64,000 nucleotides of DNA from Larix kaempferi. Taxonomy: Eukaryota > Streptophyta > Pinopsida > Pinales > Pinaceae. The translations under genes were made by a program, and so were the position numbers. Under the pieces are notes generated by a model that worked only from the letters and a program-made list of their open reading frames with translations, was not told the DNA's origin and made no database searches. Location: assembly GCA_027924585.1 (NCBI GenBank), contig BSBM01000036.1, forward strand, positions 3,713,001 to 3,777,000. The letters are read 5' to 3'. Positions 33,411-44,814 of this stretch are shown here, in pieces; within the stretch, counting starts at the first letter, position 1, and each line of letters begins with the position of its first letter.

Positions 33411-34720
33411 TCAACTACTATGCGTCGGATCATGGCGATAGTGTTTCAACCTATTCCCATTAACCAACTTAGGAAACAATACCCCATTTAAGCTTTGTAG
33501 CTGCATTGCACCTCCGTCAGTGACAAAATTTATGATGTAAGGTCCTAACCAATGCATTTGTAAGTTACCTAGGTGCTTAGAAAACTTACTGTCATACAAC
33601 AAAACTGTGTCTCCACACTGAAAGTGATTTTTTTTAACATGGCGATCGTGCCAAGCCTTCTGTCGGTCCTTTTCTACTTTCTGGTGAAACCCTGCAATGA
33701 ACCGATCCTCATCAAGCTGGACGAGTTGTGCTAAACATTCCTCCAATGCTTCGCCATTGCTCGTTCCTATGGCTACTGTGATGCGCAAACTTGGTACAAT
33801 ATACTCCATCGGCATGACTTCTTCATGTCCGTAAATGAGCTTGAATAGGGTCTGGTCGGTCACTCGTTTACACGTTGTGCGATACGCCCAAAGTATCACT
33901 GGAATTTTCAAATCCCAATCATCTCGATTTACGTTGCACACTTTGGTGAGTGCATGCTCCAATATATTATTGAACGCCTCAACTGTCCCATTCGCTTGAG
34001 GGTGGTAGGGGGTACTTTTCTTATGCTAAATTTGAAATTCCTTTGTCATTGCTACAATCATCTGATTAACAAAATGCGTCCCTTGGTCACTCATTAGTAT
34101 TTTCAGGCACCCAAACCTGGTGACCACATTGTCGAAGAGGAACCGTGTTGTGGTCGCAGCTAAGAAACCCCTCACTGGTGTAGCTTTCGCCCATCGCGTC
34201 AAATAGTATGTCGCTGTGATGATGTAAAGCGACCCTGTCCTCTTGTCGAGTGGGTTGATGGGTCCCACGAAGTCAACTTCCCACTTGTCTAAATCCTGCA
34301 GTGTCAATTGGGGGACCAATGACATTTCATCCCTTCGTGATGGCTTCCTTGTGCATTGACATACGTTGTAGCTCCTGGCATAGTCCGCAGCATCTCCATG
34401 CATCATCGGCCACCATAATCCTGCTCGAAGGATCTTCCTAGCAGCTGCGCATCCTCCGTAGTGTCCTCTAGCGATCCCATCATGAGCCTCCGCTAGAATC
34501 ATTTCCTGTTCATGCGGAAGGACGTATCATCGGAGTATTTCATCTGGCCCATCTTATACAAATTCCATGCAATCAATTGAAAACCTGCAACTCTAACGAC
34601 TAGCTGCTTCTTCTGGTTGGTAGTGAGACCTTCCGGTGCCTCCCTTGTCGCTAAAAAATGGATGATTTGTTTGTAATGGTCATCAACCATTCTGACCCTG
34701 AACAACTGAGCATCCGACAA
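33411..34720 (-). pseudogene. Gypsy integrase (element 1)
   Basis: From right to left on the minus strand: [20 protein letters not shown] with downstream C..C (H2C2 zinc domain, 34350-34460); [19 protein letters not shown] (first D); [12 protein letters not shown] (second D, about 34060-34100); [18 protein letters not shown] (E, about 33950-34010). The C-terminal module reads [15 protein letters not shown] and [12 protein letters not shown], ending near 33411. All three catalytic positions are recognisable. A stop/frame break near 34025 separates the parts. Confidence 0.9.
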
Positions 34721-34789
34721 TCCTTCATCAATGCTCCTTGGTTCTTCCCCGAACTCTATTCGTGATAGGTGTTATGTTCCTACATTCAA

Positions 34790-35200
34790 TCATCCTGGCT
34801 TTACAATTATCTCAACTTCAAACTCCTGGAAGAGTAGCAGCCATCGACAGATCTTCCCCCCTAACACGGGATTTTTCATGAGGTATTTTAGTGCTGAATT
34901 ATCAGTGAACATATTGAAATGGCCCCCTAAGAGATAGTGTTGGAATTTTTGTAAGGCGTAGACCATCGCCAACCCTTCTCGTTCTGTGGTTGTATAATTC
35001 TTCTCTGCAGTAGACAGCTTCCTACTGGCGAAGGCTATCGGGTGGTCGATGTCGCATGTTCCTGGTTGGGCCAAGATGACTCCTAGTGCGACTGATGATG
35101 CATCGACATGAACATGGAACTCCTTCGTCCAATCTGGAAATGCAAGTATGGGTTCTGCGACCATCTTTGCTTTCAATATGTCCAGACTCTTCTAACACTC
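34790..35200 (-). pseudogene. Gypsy RNase H (element 1)
   Basis: The 128-residue frame at 34790-35176 reads EFHVHVDASSVALGVILAQP (D), TTTEREGLAMVYALQKFQHY (E), and HFNMFTDNSALKYL (D), typical of the Ty3/gypsy RNase H. It follows the RT without the second, archaeal-type RNase H seen in some Tat elements, though a decayed one cannot be excluded. Confidence 0.9.
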
Positions 35201-36130
35201 TTCGTTCCATTCAAACTTGGCGTCTTTCTTCAACAACTTCTCCATTGGTGCCATGTTTGCTGCATACTCTCTAATAAACTTCCTGTAGTAGCCCGTGTGT
35301 CCCAACGTCATTCACAATTGTTTGACTGTCGTCGGTGGTGGGAGGTTGACAATAATTGCAATCTTCACCGGGTCTACCAACATTCCTTCCCTACAGACAA
35401 TGTGCCCCATTAAAATCTCGAATGGAGCACAAAAGATGCACTTTTTCAAGTTCAATGAAATCTGGTGCTGTCGACATCGTTCTAGCATTAGCCTCAGGTT
35501 TGCGACGTGATCTTTGACCAACCCATACACTGTCCAATCGTCCATATAGACGGCAAGAAATTTATGAATGTAGTCTTTGAATGTCAAAACTACTAATCTT
35601 GAAAAAATTGTCAGGGCATTCTTCAGTCCAAATGGCATCACTGTATACTGAAAGCATCCCCATTCTATGATGAATGTAGTCTTATGGCGGTCTTCCTTCA
35701 TGATTTTGATCTGGTGATAGCCCGAAAACCCATCCATAAATGAGTATATTTCTTGGCCTCCTACTCCTTCAAGAACTTCATCCGTGAAAGGTGTCGGGAA
35801 TGGATCGTGTAGGCAGGCATCATTCAGCTTCTGTAAATCAACATAGATCCTAACTTCACCGGTTTTCTTATCCTAGACCACCATTGGGCTAATCCACTCT
35901 GATTCTTCCATCGGTTCTATAATACCTGCTTCTAGCATTCTTTCGATCTCAGCTTGCACCCGTTCCTTGTACCTTGGATTCAACCGGTAGGGCCGCTGCT
36001 TGACTGGCTTCGCATCGGGTTTCAGGGCAATATTCATTTCGCCTAAGTCCCCGGAAATTCCTTTCATCTCCGAGAATTTCATTGGGAACAGATCCTGAAA
36101 CTCATGCAACAGATCAGTCACCTTCGCAAT
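35201..36130 (-). pseudogene. Gypsy reverse transcriptase (element 1)
   Basis: The minus strand reads KQRPYRLNPRYKERVQAEIE and MLEAGIIEPMEESEWISPMV, then after a break FSGYHQIKIMKEDRHKTTFI, QYTVMPFGLKNALTIFSRLV and LAVYMDDWTVYG (YMDD box, about 35530-35560). CRQHQISLNLKKCIFC follows, then GHIVCREGMLVDPVKI. This is a complete set of gypsy RT landmarks in two frames (35873-36508 and 35312-35737). Stops separate them. Confidence 0.92.
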
Positions 36131-36419
36131 AGTCGAATCATCCCAATAATCCCCAATGCTAGCAAACTTTGGATTCTCCTCCGACCCAATGTTTAATTTC
36201 TTAATTTTCAGCAGTTGTTGAAATATGTCGGAAGGTATTCCTAGTGCCTCAACACTGTGACTACCTTCTAATTTTGGCACATATATATCCCTTGGATCAT
36301 CCTCATCGTCTGGCTCTCCTGTTATATTATAGCACTGCATTAGCATTTCTGGTGTCGCAGTCCACCGAAGTTCCAATGGTTGCTCTGTCGGTACTTCTTC
36401 AAATATATTCTCGCGGATC

Positions 36420-36877
36420 GCCTGTAGTGCACTATGGATGAAGGGGTTTTCATTTGAGAAACAAAACGATTGGCTGAAGCCAATGGTGATATGTTCCCAA
36501 GAGGCCATCCCGCGTCATAGTTCTGCTGCGACATACCAACTCCACGGTACTTTATCTAGTGTGTGAACAAATGCATGTACCCACTCCTGCTTCGCTCGTG
36601 AACCCCATTGGTGTTGACATGCATCCAAATGTTCCTTCAGATCTCCTTTACCATCATACTTCCTTCCGCCATATCCTACAGCTTCACCGAACCTAACCTC
36701 CATGAGGTGTTGACATAGTGGCCAGGTTGTGATATTAGACTTTTCCACCACCTTTTCCTCAAATTCAGTGACAAAGGTGCTCAAATTGGGAAACCCCTCA
36801 TATTTTGATAGCGTGCACTCCTCTGTGGATACCCATCGCAGCGACTGTGTGATCTGGGCACACCTCCTGAAGGACAC
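36420..36877 (-). pseudogene. Second Gag-like domain between protease and RT (element 1)
   Basis: The frame 36515-36877 and the start of 35873-36508 join across one stop. They read RKYDGKGDLKEHLDACQ, then EWVHAFVHTLDKVPWSWYVA, then SWEHITIGFSQSFCF. This is the retrotrans_gag pattern (Y.G..D...HL; ...F..TL...A..WY; W..L...F...F). The element's true gag, with its zinc knuckles, is upstream at 37930-39614, so this is a second copy in an unusual place. Element 2 has the same domain at 49128-49700. Confidence 0.75.
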
Positions 36878-36979
36878 TTCATGTAGTCAGTTCTGCCAAT
36901 TCTCAAGTGCCTCATCTAAATCTGACGATGTCGAACTGAAACTACGCCATCCCAATTCTCTGTCTGCAGTAGGATTAAT

Positions 36980-37460
36980 TTAATCCTCAGATATATTGTA
37001 TACACTATCCCATCCCTCCGTAAATTCATCTCTTGTTGTTTCAACGTATTGCTGCCCTTCCATGGGATCAAGAGGTGCAACGACCCTCATATCGCGATTC
37101 TCAAATGACATGGTATGCTTCTTGAAGTTGATGATATCTAGATTATCCATCGCCAAGTCTATCCCTAGCAGTGCTGGGTAGGGGCTGGTATTGTCCACAA
37201 TTTCAATTACATCAAAATATGAATAATTCTTGAGGCCCTTAATCTCAACTAGAAGCTAGCATACTCGACCAAGTGGAGTACCTTACTCTGACTTGCTAAT
37301 CGCAGCTGCACCGGAAACCAGGCCAACTACGGTTTTCCCATTGTTTCCCATGTCTGCTTGGTCAGAATATTCACATCCAATCCCAGGTCCAAAATAATTG
37401 AGTCAACATCAAATGCTCCAATTTGCCCTGACATTCGCATCTCTCTCCCCGTATTTCACT
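36980..37460 (-). pseudogene. Gypsy aspartic protease (element 1)
   Basis: The minus strand reads DVDSIILDLGLDVNILTKQT (the D-L-G catalytic loop, about 37360-37410), then after stops YPALLGIDLAMDNLDIINFK (about 37100-37170, the hydrophobic-G segment). DLG in place of DSG/DTG is common in plant Athila/Tat proteases. Element 2 reads LDLGSDVNILTK at the same place. Confidence 0.8.
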
Positions 37461-37929
37461 TGTGTATGCAATTGACCTTTTGCTCCTGGCATGCACCCTC
37501 CCATCGATGCAACAGACTAGATATTTCTTCTAACGCATCCTGATCCTTTTCCAACTCCAAGCAGCTCTCCAAGAAGTATTTTAAGGTGTTAGCCTTCCTC
37601 CGTGACTTCGTCGTGTCGAACATCGGTGGCATATCATAAATAATTTCTTCTTGAAGAGGTAACTGCCTCCTATGTCTCATCACTTTCTGCGCTTTCAAGA
37701 AAACATCCCTTTCGACCTCTGCATCAAAGGTGACATGTTTCCGTGCAATTGGTTGAACGGTAGCCTGTGACCTGTCAGCTCCTGTCACATCTCCCCCTCG
37801 TTTCACTACTCCAACAGTCGCATGTTGTCTGCGAGCCTCCGTTGATATCATCTGTACGGCCGGTGGTGTATTCTGATTCTGGTTCTGTGGAGGTGGTGGA
37901 AAATTCTTGGTCTTCCATTTTGCGATGAG

Positions 37930-39614
37930 CTGCGGACAATCTTCAATGCCATGATCCACAACGCTGCAATAAGTGCACTGTGGTGCGAGGTTCAGGCAAT
38001 CCCTCTGATAGTGCCCCTTCTTCCCACAATTGTAACATATAATCGGTCCTCATCCCCATCCAGCAACTCCTCTGCGTCCTACGCTAGCACCTTGACCTCC
38101 CTGGAATCCTCCTCTACCACCTCCATACGGTGGCCCATATGGTGGGTACTACTGTTTCCCATACTGTAGCTATTGATATGGTGGTTTCCCATACTGCGGT
38201 GGTGGATACTGCAGTGCCGGATACTGCGGTGTCAGATACTGTGGCTGACCATACTGTGGTTGCCCATACTTCCCTTGATCATACTATTGCAGTTAGTGAT
38301 TATACTGATCCGGCGGCTGATTATACTGTTGTTGTTGTTGACTCGGTGGTTGTTCTTCTCCCGTCATGAAGTATGTATCTGCAATCCTCTCCTGGAGTAG
38401 GCCATATGCTCTGTAGTTGTTCTCATCATGGCCAACTGATTTACAGAACTTGCAATACAAGTTTTCTGGTTTCGACACTATCTTCTGCAGATACACACAC
38501 TCTTCTGGTCGATGGCCTCTTGTTTGGAAGACACGACACCAAGGAAACCCTCCCTGACTGAGGGGATTTGGTGCACCTAATTGCAAATATTCTCAAAAGT
38601 CTGGGCATTGATCTTTGTGGTGACCTTCTCTCCTACACCTAGTGCACCAAACGTCTTCACGGGCCGCTTTTCCTTTCTTCATGTCTTGTAGTTGGATCGT
38701 CAATTTTTCCAGCTGTGCATGTATCCGATCCATGCCCAAACCCATTTCGCTGATTGGTGAATCCTCCAGCTTCATCGCAATCTTCAATGCCTAGGCTTGG
38801 GTCTCATCCTTCTGTTGCATTAGTGGTCCTTGGATGTGTCATACCAATCCTGCGATAAACCACTCCTTGTGCTGCATATCATTTAACCCAAAACTTACCT
38901 TTGCTATCAGCGTTTTGTACCTCTGATCAAATTCCCATACCGGATCATTTGGGTATTGCTTGATTTATTTGAGCTCAGTGACATACTGTGACTCTGACTT
39001 TGGCTTTCTAAATTCATCGATCATTCCTGCTTTGATCTGTGCCACTGACTTGTCTGGTGTTCCCGCTGGAACCCTTGTAAACTTCATAAACCAATCTAGA
39101 GCACGGCCCCTAAGGGTCGTCTCTAGCTGTCCCTTTTTAATATCTTCATCTTGGACCTGCTTCACAATCCATACTGCTTCGCACAAAAACCAATACTACT
39201 CTGGATCCTCAGTCTCGTTCCCCTGGAAAGTGGGCATTTTTGTGTTGTCTGCCATTCTAACGTTCCTACCATTGTTGTTTGTTGATGTACTACTTTTACC
39301 GCTGCACATAGGGAAACTCTATGAATAGCTTGTGTTTCTTCCTGTAAAATTTTGAGTAGTGCGTGGGGTTGAGGTATGTTGTAACTTACGATCCGTCCCT
39401 CTTCTGCTTCTGGGGTATCCTAGTCACCGTCTTCATCGCAATAAGGTCGCTTCCTCCCTTGTGGTCCTGTTTCCCAGTCTTTCGTTTCGGTCCTCTCAGG
39501 AGACTCTCTCCCAGTCCTCCTCTTCTTCTTAGGATGCCGGAATATCACCCCACTCCTCAAGGTACCACACTCTTCGTCAGCTTCCCTTAGAAAATCGTCG
39601 TCCCTCATGTCCAT
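37930..39614 (-). pseudogene. Gypsy Gag with an array of zinc knuckles (element 1)
   Basis: The minus strand begins MDMRDDDFLREADEEC with a basic stretch KKKRRTGRE (39420-39614). The Gag core follows, AVWIVKQVQDEDIKKGQLET then RGRALDWFMKFTRVP (38965-39186). Five zinc-knuckle-like motifs come after: CTRCRREGHHKDQC (about 38610), CRVFQTRGHRPEEC (about 38510), CKFCKSVGHDENNY (about 38430), CYNCGKKGHYQRDC (about 38010) and CTYCSVVDHGIEDC (about 37950). Glutamine/tyrosine-rich spacers lie between the third and fourth. Plant gypsy Gag proteins usually have one or two knuckles. Several stops break the frame. Confidence 0.82.
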
Positions 39615-39680
39615 CTACCCTGCATCTTTCTATCGGATCCACATTCGCACGATACCCTCAACCTCTGCACACTGATATTT

Positions 39681-40163
39681 CTACTCGTTGGAAGTCATCC
39701 TCAATATTCCCTTTTTGCAGACGAGCATCTTAATCCACAGTTTTAGCAACAATAAGAACCTTCCCCTCGGTCCCTTGAAGAAGTTCCTATACGTGTCGCT
39801 GCATGATTTGATTGTGTCTACTGCGAACTTAGTAATATATCCCTCTAGGATACTATCCACCCAGAAATCGACAGCCCTTGATACCTTATTATCGACTTGT
39901 TTCAGATGTCGGATCAGTTCTGGATTCCAATGATCAGGATCAGTCTTTTGGCAATGATTTTTCCGAAATGTCAGCTGCGCTAGCCACTCGTGCAAAAACA
40001 CTGGGAATTCACAAAATAATATCTCGTGGATATACAAATAAATATACTTCTACAACCGATTGGTCACTATCTGTCCAGGGTTCCGCTTTTCTCCTTCTGC
40101 AAATTCCTCTGTCTTCTTGTCAAACCACTCTTGAATCTCCGATTTCGTCAGGTGCCACAACAT
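39681..40163 (-). pseudogene. Pre-gag ORF (element 1)
   Basis: A frame starting at an ATG at 40163 (MLWHLTKSEIQEWFD) runs to the stop at 39681 with one in-frame stop near 40045. It ends WVDSILEGYITKFAVDTIKS and GPRGRFLLLLKLWIKMLVCK. Element 2 has the same ORF at 45735-46217 with clear amino-acid conservation. It lies between the primer site and gag and matches no family I know. Conservation between two diverged copies suggests it was translated when the family was active. Confidence 0.7.
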
Positions 40164-40184
40164 ATCCTCTTCTTTTCCTCTTCA

Positions 40185-40206
40185 AGGTCCCGAAAACAAA
40201 ACCATT
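40185..40206 (-). other. Primer binding site of gypsy element 1
   Basis: The minus strand reads AATGGTTTTGTTTTCGGGAC next to the 5' LTR. Element 2 has AATGGTTCCGTTTCCGAGAC at the same position. The shared TGGTT suggests a tRNA ending in CCA; I do not assign which tRNA. Confidence 0.65.
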
Positions 40207-40957
40207 TGTTGACACAGCGTCTGTCGATAGGGATTCACTTTTTACTGTCGTCAACAAACACCAACCCAAACTCCCTTATGCACCAGCCCAGAAAGGTTTT
40301 ACCCTTTCCAACAACACACGCAGAGCGAGTGAAGTCTCACCCGAGATGAATAAGGGGGCTACAGGAACCAAGTTTCCACAATGGATTTGAGGACATGCAT
40401 CAAACACACATTACAACCGTAGAAACCAAAGATTGTATCTTTCACACTATGCTAGCAGTTCATCATTCGCATATTCATCAATCACAGAGTCAACACATAA
40501 TATACATTTTCATCAACATGATCTAAATATTAGCATGAACAGCAATTACCAAACCCACAGAGTATTAAACATCTCGCAAACATTCGCATGCAACATCTAA
40601 CAGAAACAAAGACAAAGATAGAACCATAATCGAACATCTTCGTGCATTCATTAAAACCTACGGAATGACCTTCATAGAAACAGTCAATACATCATATCGT
40701 GGATACAAAACAGATCAATAACTGGATCAAAACTCAAATGATCGATTACTCTATTCATCGTTGGATGCCCTTAGGCTTACAATCATGCTCTTATTTATAT
40801 GACACTAAGTGGTTACAAAATGGTCCACAGGACCAATTCTAACAACTTAAACTAATCTTGCGCTTCCTTGTTCTCCATGAACAACCCTTCTTTCGCGGAT
40901 TATCCCTTTCGCAACTGTCGGCTTCCGCACTTTATACAGACTAATCACGTGCCAACA
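40207..40957 (-). repeat. 5' LTR of gypsy element 1
   Basis: 751 bp, the promoter-bearing LTR for the minus-strand element. A minus-strand TATA-like CATATAAATAAG lies at about 40790-40801, also present in the other LTR. The last 170 bp (the left end here) resemble the 3' part of the LTRs of element 2. Confidence 0.93.
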
Positions 40958-41648
40958 CCTTCTTCAACGTGGGGTTGGTGCATTGACAAAAGGTTTAGTG
41001 AAAGTTGCATTGTTGGTATTAAAAGGATTTTCCCCTTAACAGTCGGTATGCTTATCGTGATTTTTAAAACTTTAAAATTCGGTCATGTGTTGCATGTGTT
41101 GATAGATGGACAACGTCTATAAACAAGTGGTGGTTGGCCATAATGTGATTGGTTTATGGAAATCAAGTTAGTAATTTGGAGAAGATGGGATCTAGTGATC
41201 TTAGGAGAAGAAGAGTGATTGCCTAATTTATGATGCAATGACTCTACTCACGTATAGGTCCTTGATTAATCATGGAAATATCATCTCCTCTCCTTGATGT
41301 CATCCTTGTGCTCAGCATCCATGCTCGCACATTATTTATAGAAAATCATGGAAGGGCTTGATGTTATGTCTTAGCGTGACCATATCTAACTCATAGTGTT
41401 GGTTTGCAAACGGATATTAGCTTTAAGGTCTTTACCACTAAGAATTCGTGGAAGGCTAGTGTGGGTAACAATTTCAAATGTTGCAAGATGGTTTGAGGCA
41501 AGTGAACGAAGCGCAAACAAGTCTGGGGACAGTAGTACTCTCACATGGCGAGGGTCCTAAATGAACATGACAAGACCCATGCTAGTTTTAGTGGCATGGT
41601 GTTTTTCTCACTTCAAAAATTCAAGATATGGAGGAGTGAGTTACCAAC

Positions 41649-42038
41649 ATGCAATACGAACAGGACCATGCCTCTCTCTTTGTTGGCTTCGAGCAAATGG
41701 TTGAGGACTCGAGTTCAACCAAAACTAGAGAGACAAAATATGTCAAAATTCTCACCCACCTTTGGCATACTAAAACTCTATTGGGTCGCGCCTTAATGCA
41801 GCAGGAGGCTGAGAAGCATACCATTCTAAATCCTGATAGCTCCACTCAAGCTCACCTTGATAGATTGGAATCTCTTCTCATGCAAATTGCTAAGGCTCAA
41901 ATCAAGCTTAGAGAAAAGATGAATTTTCTTGATCGTGCCACTACTGGGATGTTCTTCAAGGAGCGTTCAGACCCTAGGAAGACTAGCGGAGCCAAGGGAA
42001 ATTATGAGGTTCCTCATGTCACAATATCTGATCATTGA
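41649..42038 (+). CDS. Hypothetical 129-residue ORF
   Basis: The frame starts MQYEQDHASLFVGFEQMVED and includes a likely helical stretch, HLDRLESLLMQIAKAQIKLR, near residues 70-90. It has no signal peptide or membrane segment and I recognise no family. It could be a remnant of a retrotransposon gag or of a host gene. No splice context or promoter was identified. Coding status is doubtful. Confidence 0.25.
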   Translation: MQYEQDHASLFVGFEQMVEDSSSTKTRETKYVKILTHLWHTKTLLGRALMQQEAEKHTILNPDSSTQAHLDRLESLLMQIAKAQIKLREKMNFLDRATTGMFFKERSDPRKTSGAKGNYEVPHVTISDH

Positions 42039-42474
42039 CTCTTAATTTATGTTTTATTTATGATATTAGGTCTGGTTTCAGGTCTTCATGTCATGTCTTT
42101 TTTGTTAATATGCATGTTAGATTCACTAATGCTACTCATATTAATCTTAAGTTTATCATAACTTTTGATATGTATCCCTGCTCAAGTAGTCTTCTGGAGC
42201 TTATGCCTCCCTTTTGTAGTTGGTTTTTTAGTGACATTGACAGTAATACTAGGTGGAAGACTGTGACAAAACTTTTGATGTGTGGTTGGTTTGGTTTCCC
42301 TAGTGGCATGCAAACCACTACAACATCTATATCCTTTTATTAATTTCAAATTTTAATGAAGGTCAAGTTTACCAAATAAAATACTTGATTGAGACAATCA
42401 AACAACTTTAAACTTAGAGCCCCGTATTCAATGCCTTTAAATCTTGGAAGGTTACATTAACAAATGGATTTTAG

Positions 42475-42720
42475 TCGATAACACATGCTCTTGCATTTAT
42501 TGATCTACAAATTGTGGCCCTACACAACCTCTTTCTAATTGAATATAGACATATAAATCGAATGTTTGTTGGTGTGAACCTTCTATCATGCACCACACCT
42601 CTTCATTCACTTTTTATTATTAATTTTCTTGAAGCAATTTTGTTGCAATGTAACCTTCCCCATTGTGTTTTAGTCAAGAGCACATGCTCTTGCATTTATT
42701 GATCTATAATTTTTGGCAAG
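42475..42720. repeat. Pair of direct repeats, about 45 bp
   Basis: A unit with ACACATGCTCTTGCATTTAT then TGATCTA occurs at about 42475-42520 and again at about 42672-42716, with an AGTC.A.A.CACATG start in both. The purpose is unknown. Confidence 0.7.
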
Positions 42721-44814
42721 TGATCATTGGATTCTTGTGCATGCTACTAAAAACTACTAGGATGGATAAAAATCCCATTCATTGAATGGAAAATTGGTTA
42801 GTTTGGGTTCAAAGGGTGTTATGAATATAGGGTTTATTGGGGGATTTGTCACAGAAGTATTTTGTGTGGATCCTCCTAGTGCTTGGAAGGATGTCACTAT
42901 TTTATTTATTATTGATACAATAAGAAACCTAAGATTGTTAAAAGGTTGCAGTCCAAGCCAAGTATGTGTATTTATCCCCAAGGATAAGGTTTTCAAGACT
43001 TGGATGAAGGTGGAAAACTTCAAGCCTTTTAGGTATTCAAAAACAAAGTATTAAACCACAAATTGGTGGGTTTTATATTTTCTTTTTGTGTTGCATTGAT
43101 CATTTGGAAGAGTTTTCTTCTCACCCTTTTCTAAATCATATGTGAAATTTTGTATATTGTTGTGATTTAGTTTAGATTCTAGGACAATGATTTCTAGAAC
43201 AAGTTCCATGGTTGTTGTCATTCTACATTTGCATTTGAATTATATATTGCATTGTATCTACATTGCTTATTTTGTTGGAAATTGCTTTATTCTTGCTCTT
43301 ATTTGTCTGGAGTGATCTTGTTGTGCATTTTCCTATTACTCCATCTATGTATACCTTGTATAGTGTGTTGTTGATTTTAATAGTATTGGTATCCAAGGAA
43401 ACTATCAATATTGGAAACGTTGAATGGAAAGGTCTAATCTTAAAATCAAACCTCACATTAATAGTGGCACTATGAATATCACCCTCCTCATTTGATCACC
43501 ATGACTATGTACTGCATATGTGAATATATTCACCATGGATTCCTTTTGTTTCTTAGAATTCTTCTCATGATATTCATTGTTACTATGATATGTGATACTA
43601 ACACAAGAAAAAAAAGCACGTGCCTTAGAGATATGCCATGATGTTATAGGTGCTTGAAAAAAAATGCTACAAAAAACATACATTGTATCCTTCCTTTACT
43701 ATAAATGCTTACTCTTATGTTTTTCTTCGTATTGCTATATCAATTGTAATTTCTAAAAAAAAATGTCTTGTGGCTTTAAGCCTATGAGGATTTACTCCCT
43801 CTGAGCCATTTCTAGAATCATGGTATGAGGTTATTGAATCAAGATGGTGGGCCATTTCTCAAATATAATAGTTATATTTGCAATATATTATGATTCTTAT
43901 TAATAACATTAATATTAAATCTCCCTTGAATTAATTTAGCATTATCGTTTTCCCATTTAGATGGTATATTAGCTCTATAAGGGACACCATTGTGTGGGAT
44001 TCTAAATGAACCAAATATGGTGGTGTCTCTTTCCATATCTCACACGTATATAGTTGTAGGTCGCATTACATCCCTTTCAAAATAAACAATAGTTTCCTTC
44101 ATTTGTTAGTCTCTAGAATGTTCAATTGGTTATTCAAAATAATCATGTTCAAGTTTGGGGTGGTTAGAGGAGAATGAAAGGTTTTAAAAGGGGGGAATTT
44201 GAAAAAATAAGAGTTTGCAAATCTCTACACCCTAACAATGCATCTGCATGTGCCACGTCCCCATCCATGAATCCGACCAACATAGGGGGGACATGGACGA
44301 ATTATGGGCTTCTAAATTTCACCCCATGGCCATATTACGAATTCATAACAACAAATATGTCTTTGTAGATGCATAAATAAAAATGCAAAGTGGAAATAAG
44401 CTATATCCACACACACATAGCATTCATATACAAGCATAATCATCACATGCATAAAAAGGCATTGCATAATGTCCAAATACGAAGAGAATACTTATCTTTA
44501 AACAAAGAATATCCAAGCAATTGGTTGTGTAAGAGTGATTTTCCACCCAACCGTAGGCACTCTATCAAACATATACTCTTTCTATTGAGAGGCCACCCTG
44601 TTAACACCTAAAAAATGCTCACTAGCTCATCCCCCTAGTCACAAGACTCTTTTAACCATTTTTCCCGCCATTCTAGTCCCAAAATAATTACCCAAAAGGC
44701 AAAATTCAATGATATCCTCCTCAAATTAATCCAAAACCCTCAAAACATACCAAAAACCCTCAAAAGGGGTTAAATATTCCCAAAATCAAATAAAAGGGAA
44801 TAAAAATTGGAAAT

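Larger units (their letters stand above)
31664..40957 (-). mobile_element. Ty3/gypsy LTR retrotransposon, family member 1
   Basis: Two 751-bp LTRs (31664-32414 and 40207-40957) start TGTTG and end CAACA. They are flanked by CCTTC (31659-31663 and 40958-40962). The element reads on the minus strand: pre-gag ORF, gag with zinc knuckles, protease, a second Gag-like domain, RT, RNase H, integrase, and a short 3' region. The pol order RT-RNase H-integrase is that of Ty3/gypsy. The integrase ends in a GPY-type module with no chromodomain, which fits the Tat/Athila branch. The element at 44815-56936 is its relative in opposite orientation. Confidence 0.93.
40963..44809. other. Mostly unassigned sequence between the two gypsy elements
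   Basis: I found no transposon ends, RNA genes or known domains apart from the items listed separately. The right part (roughly 44200-44809) is probably the 5' portion of the LTR of gypsy element 3, interrupted by element 2. An ORF at 42782-43054 (90 residues) has no recognisable family. Confidence 0.45.
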
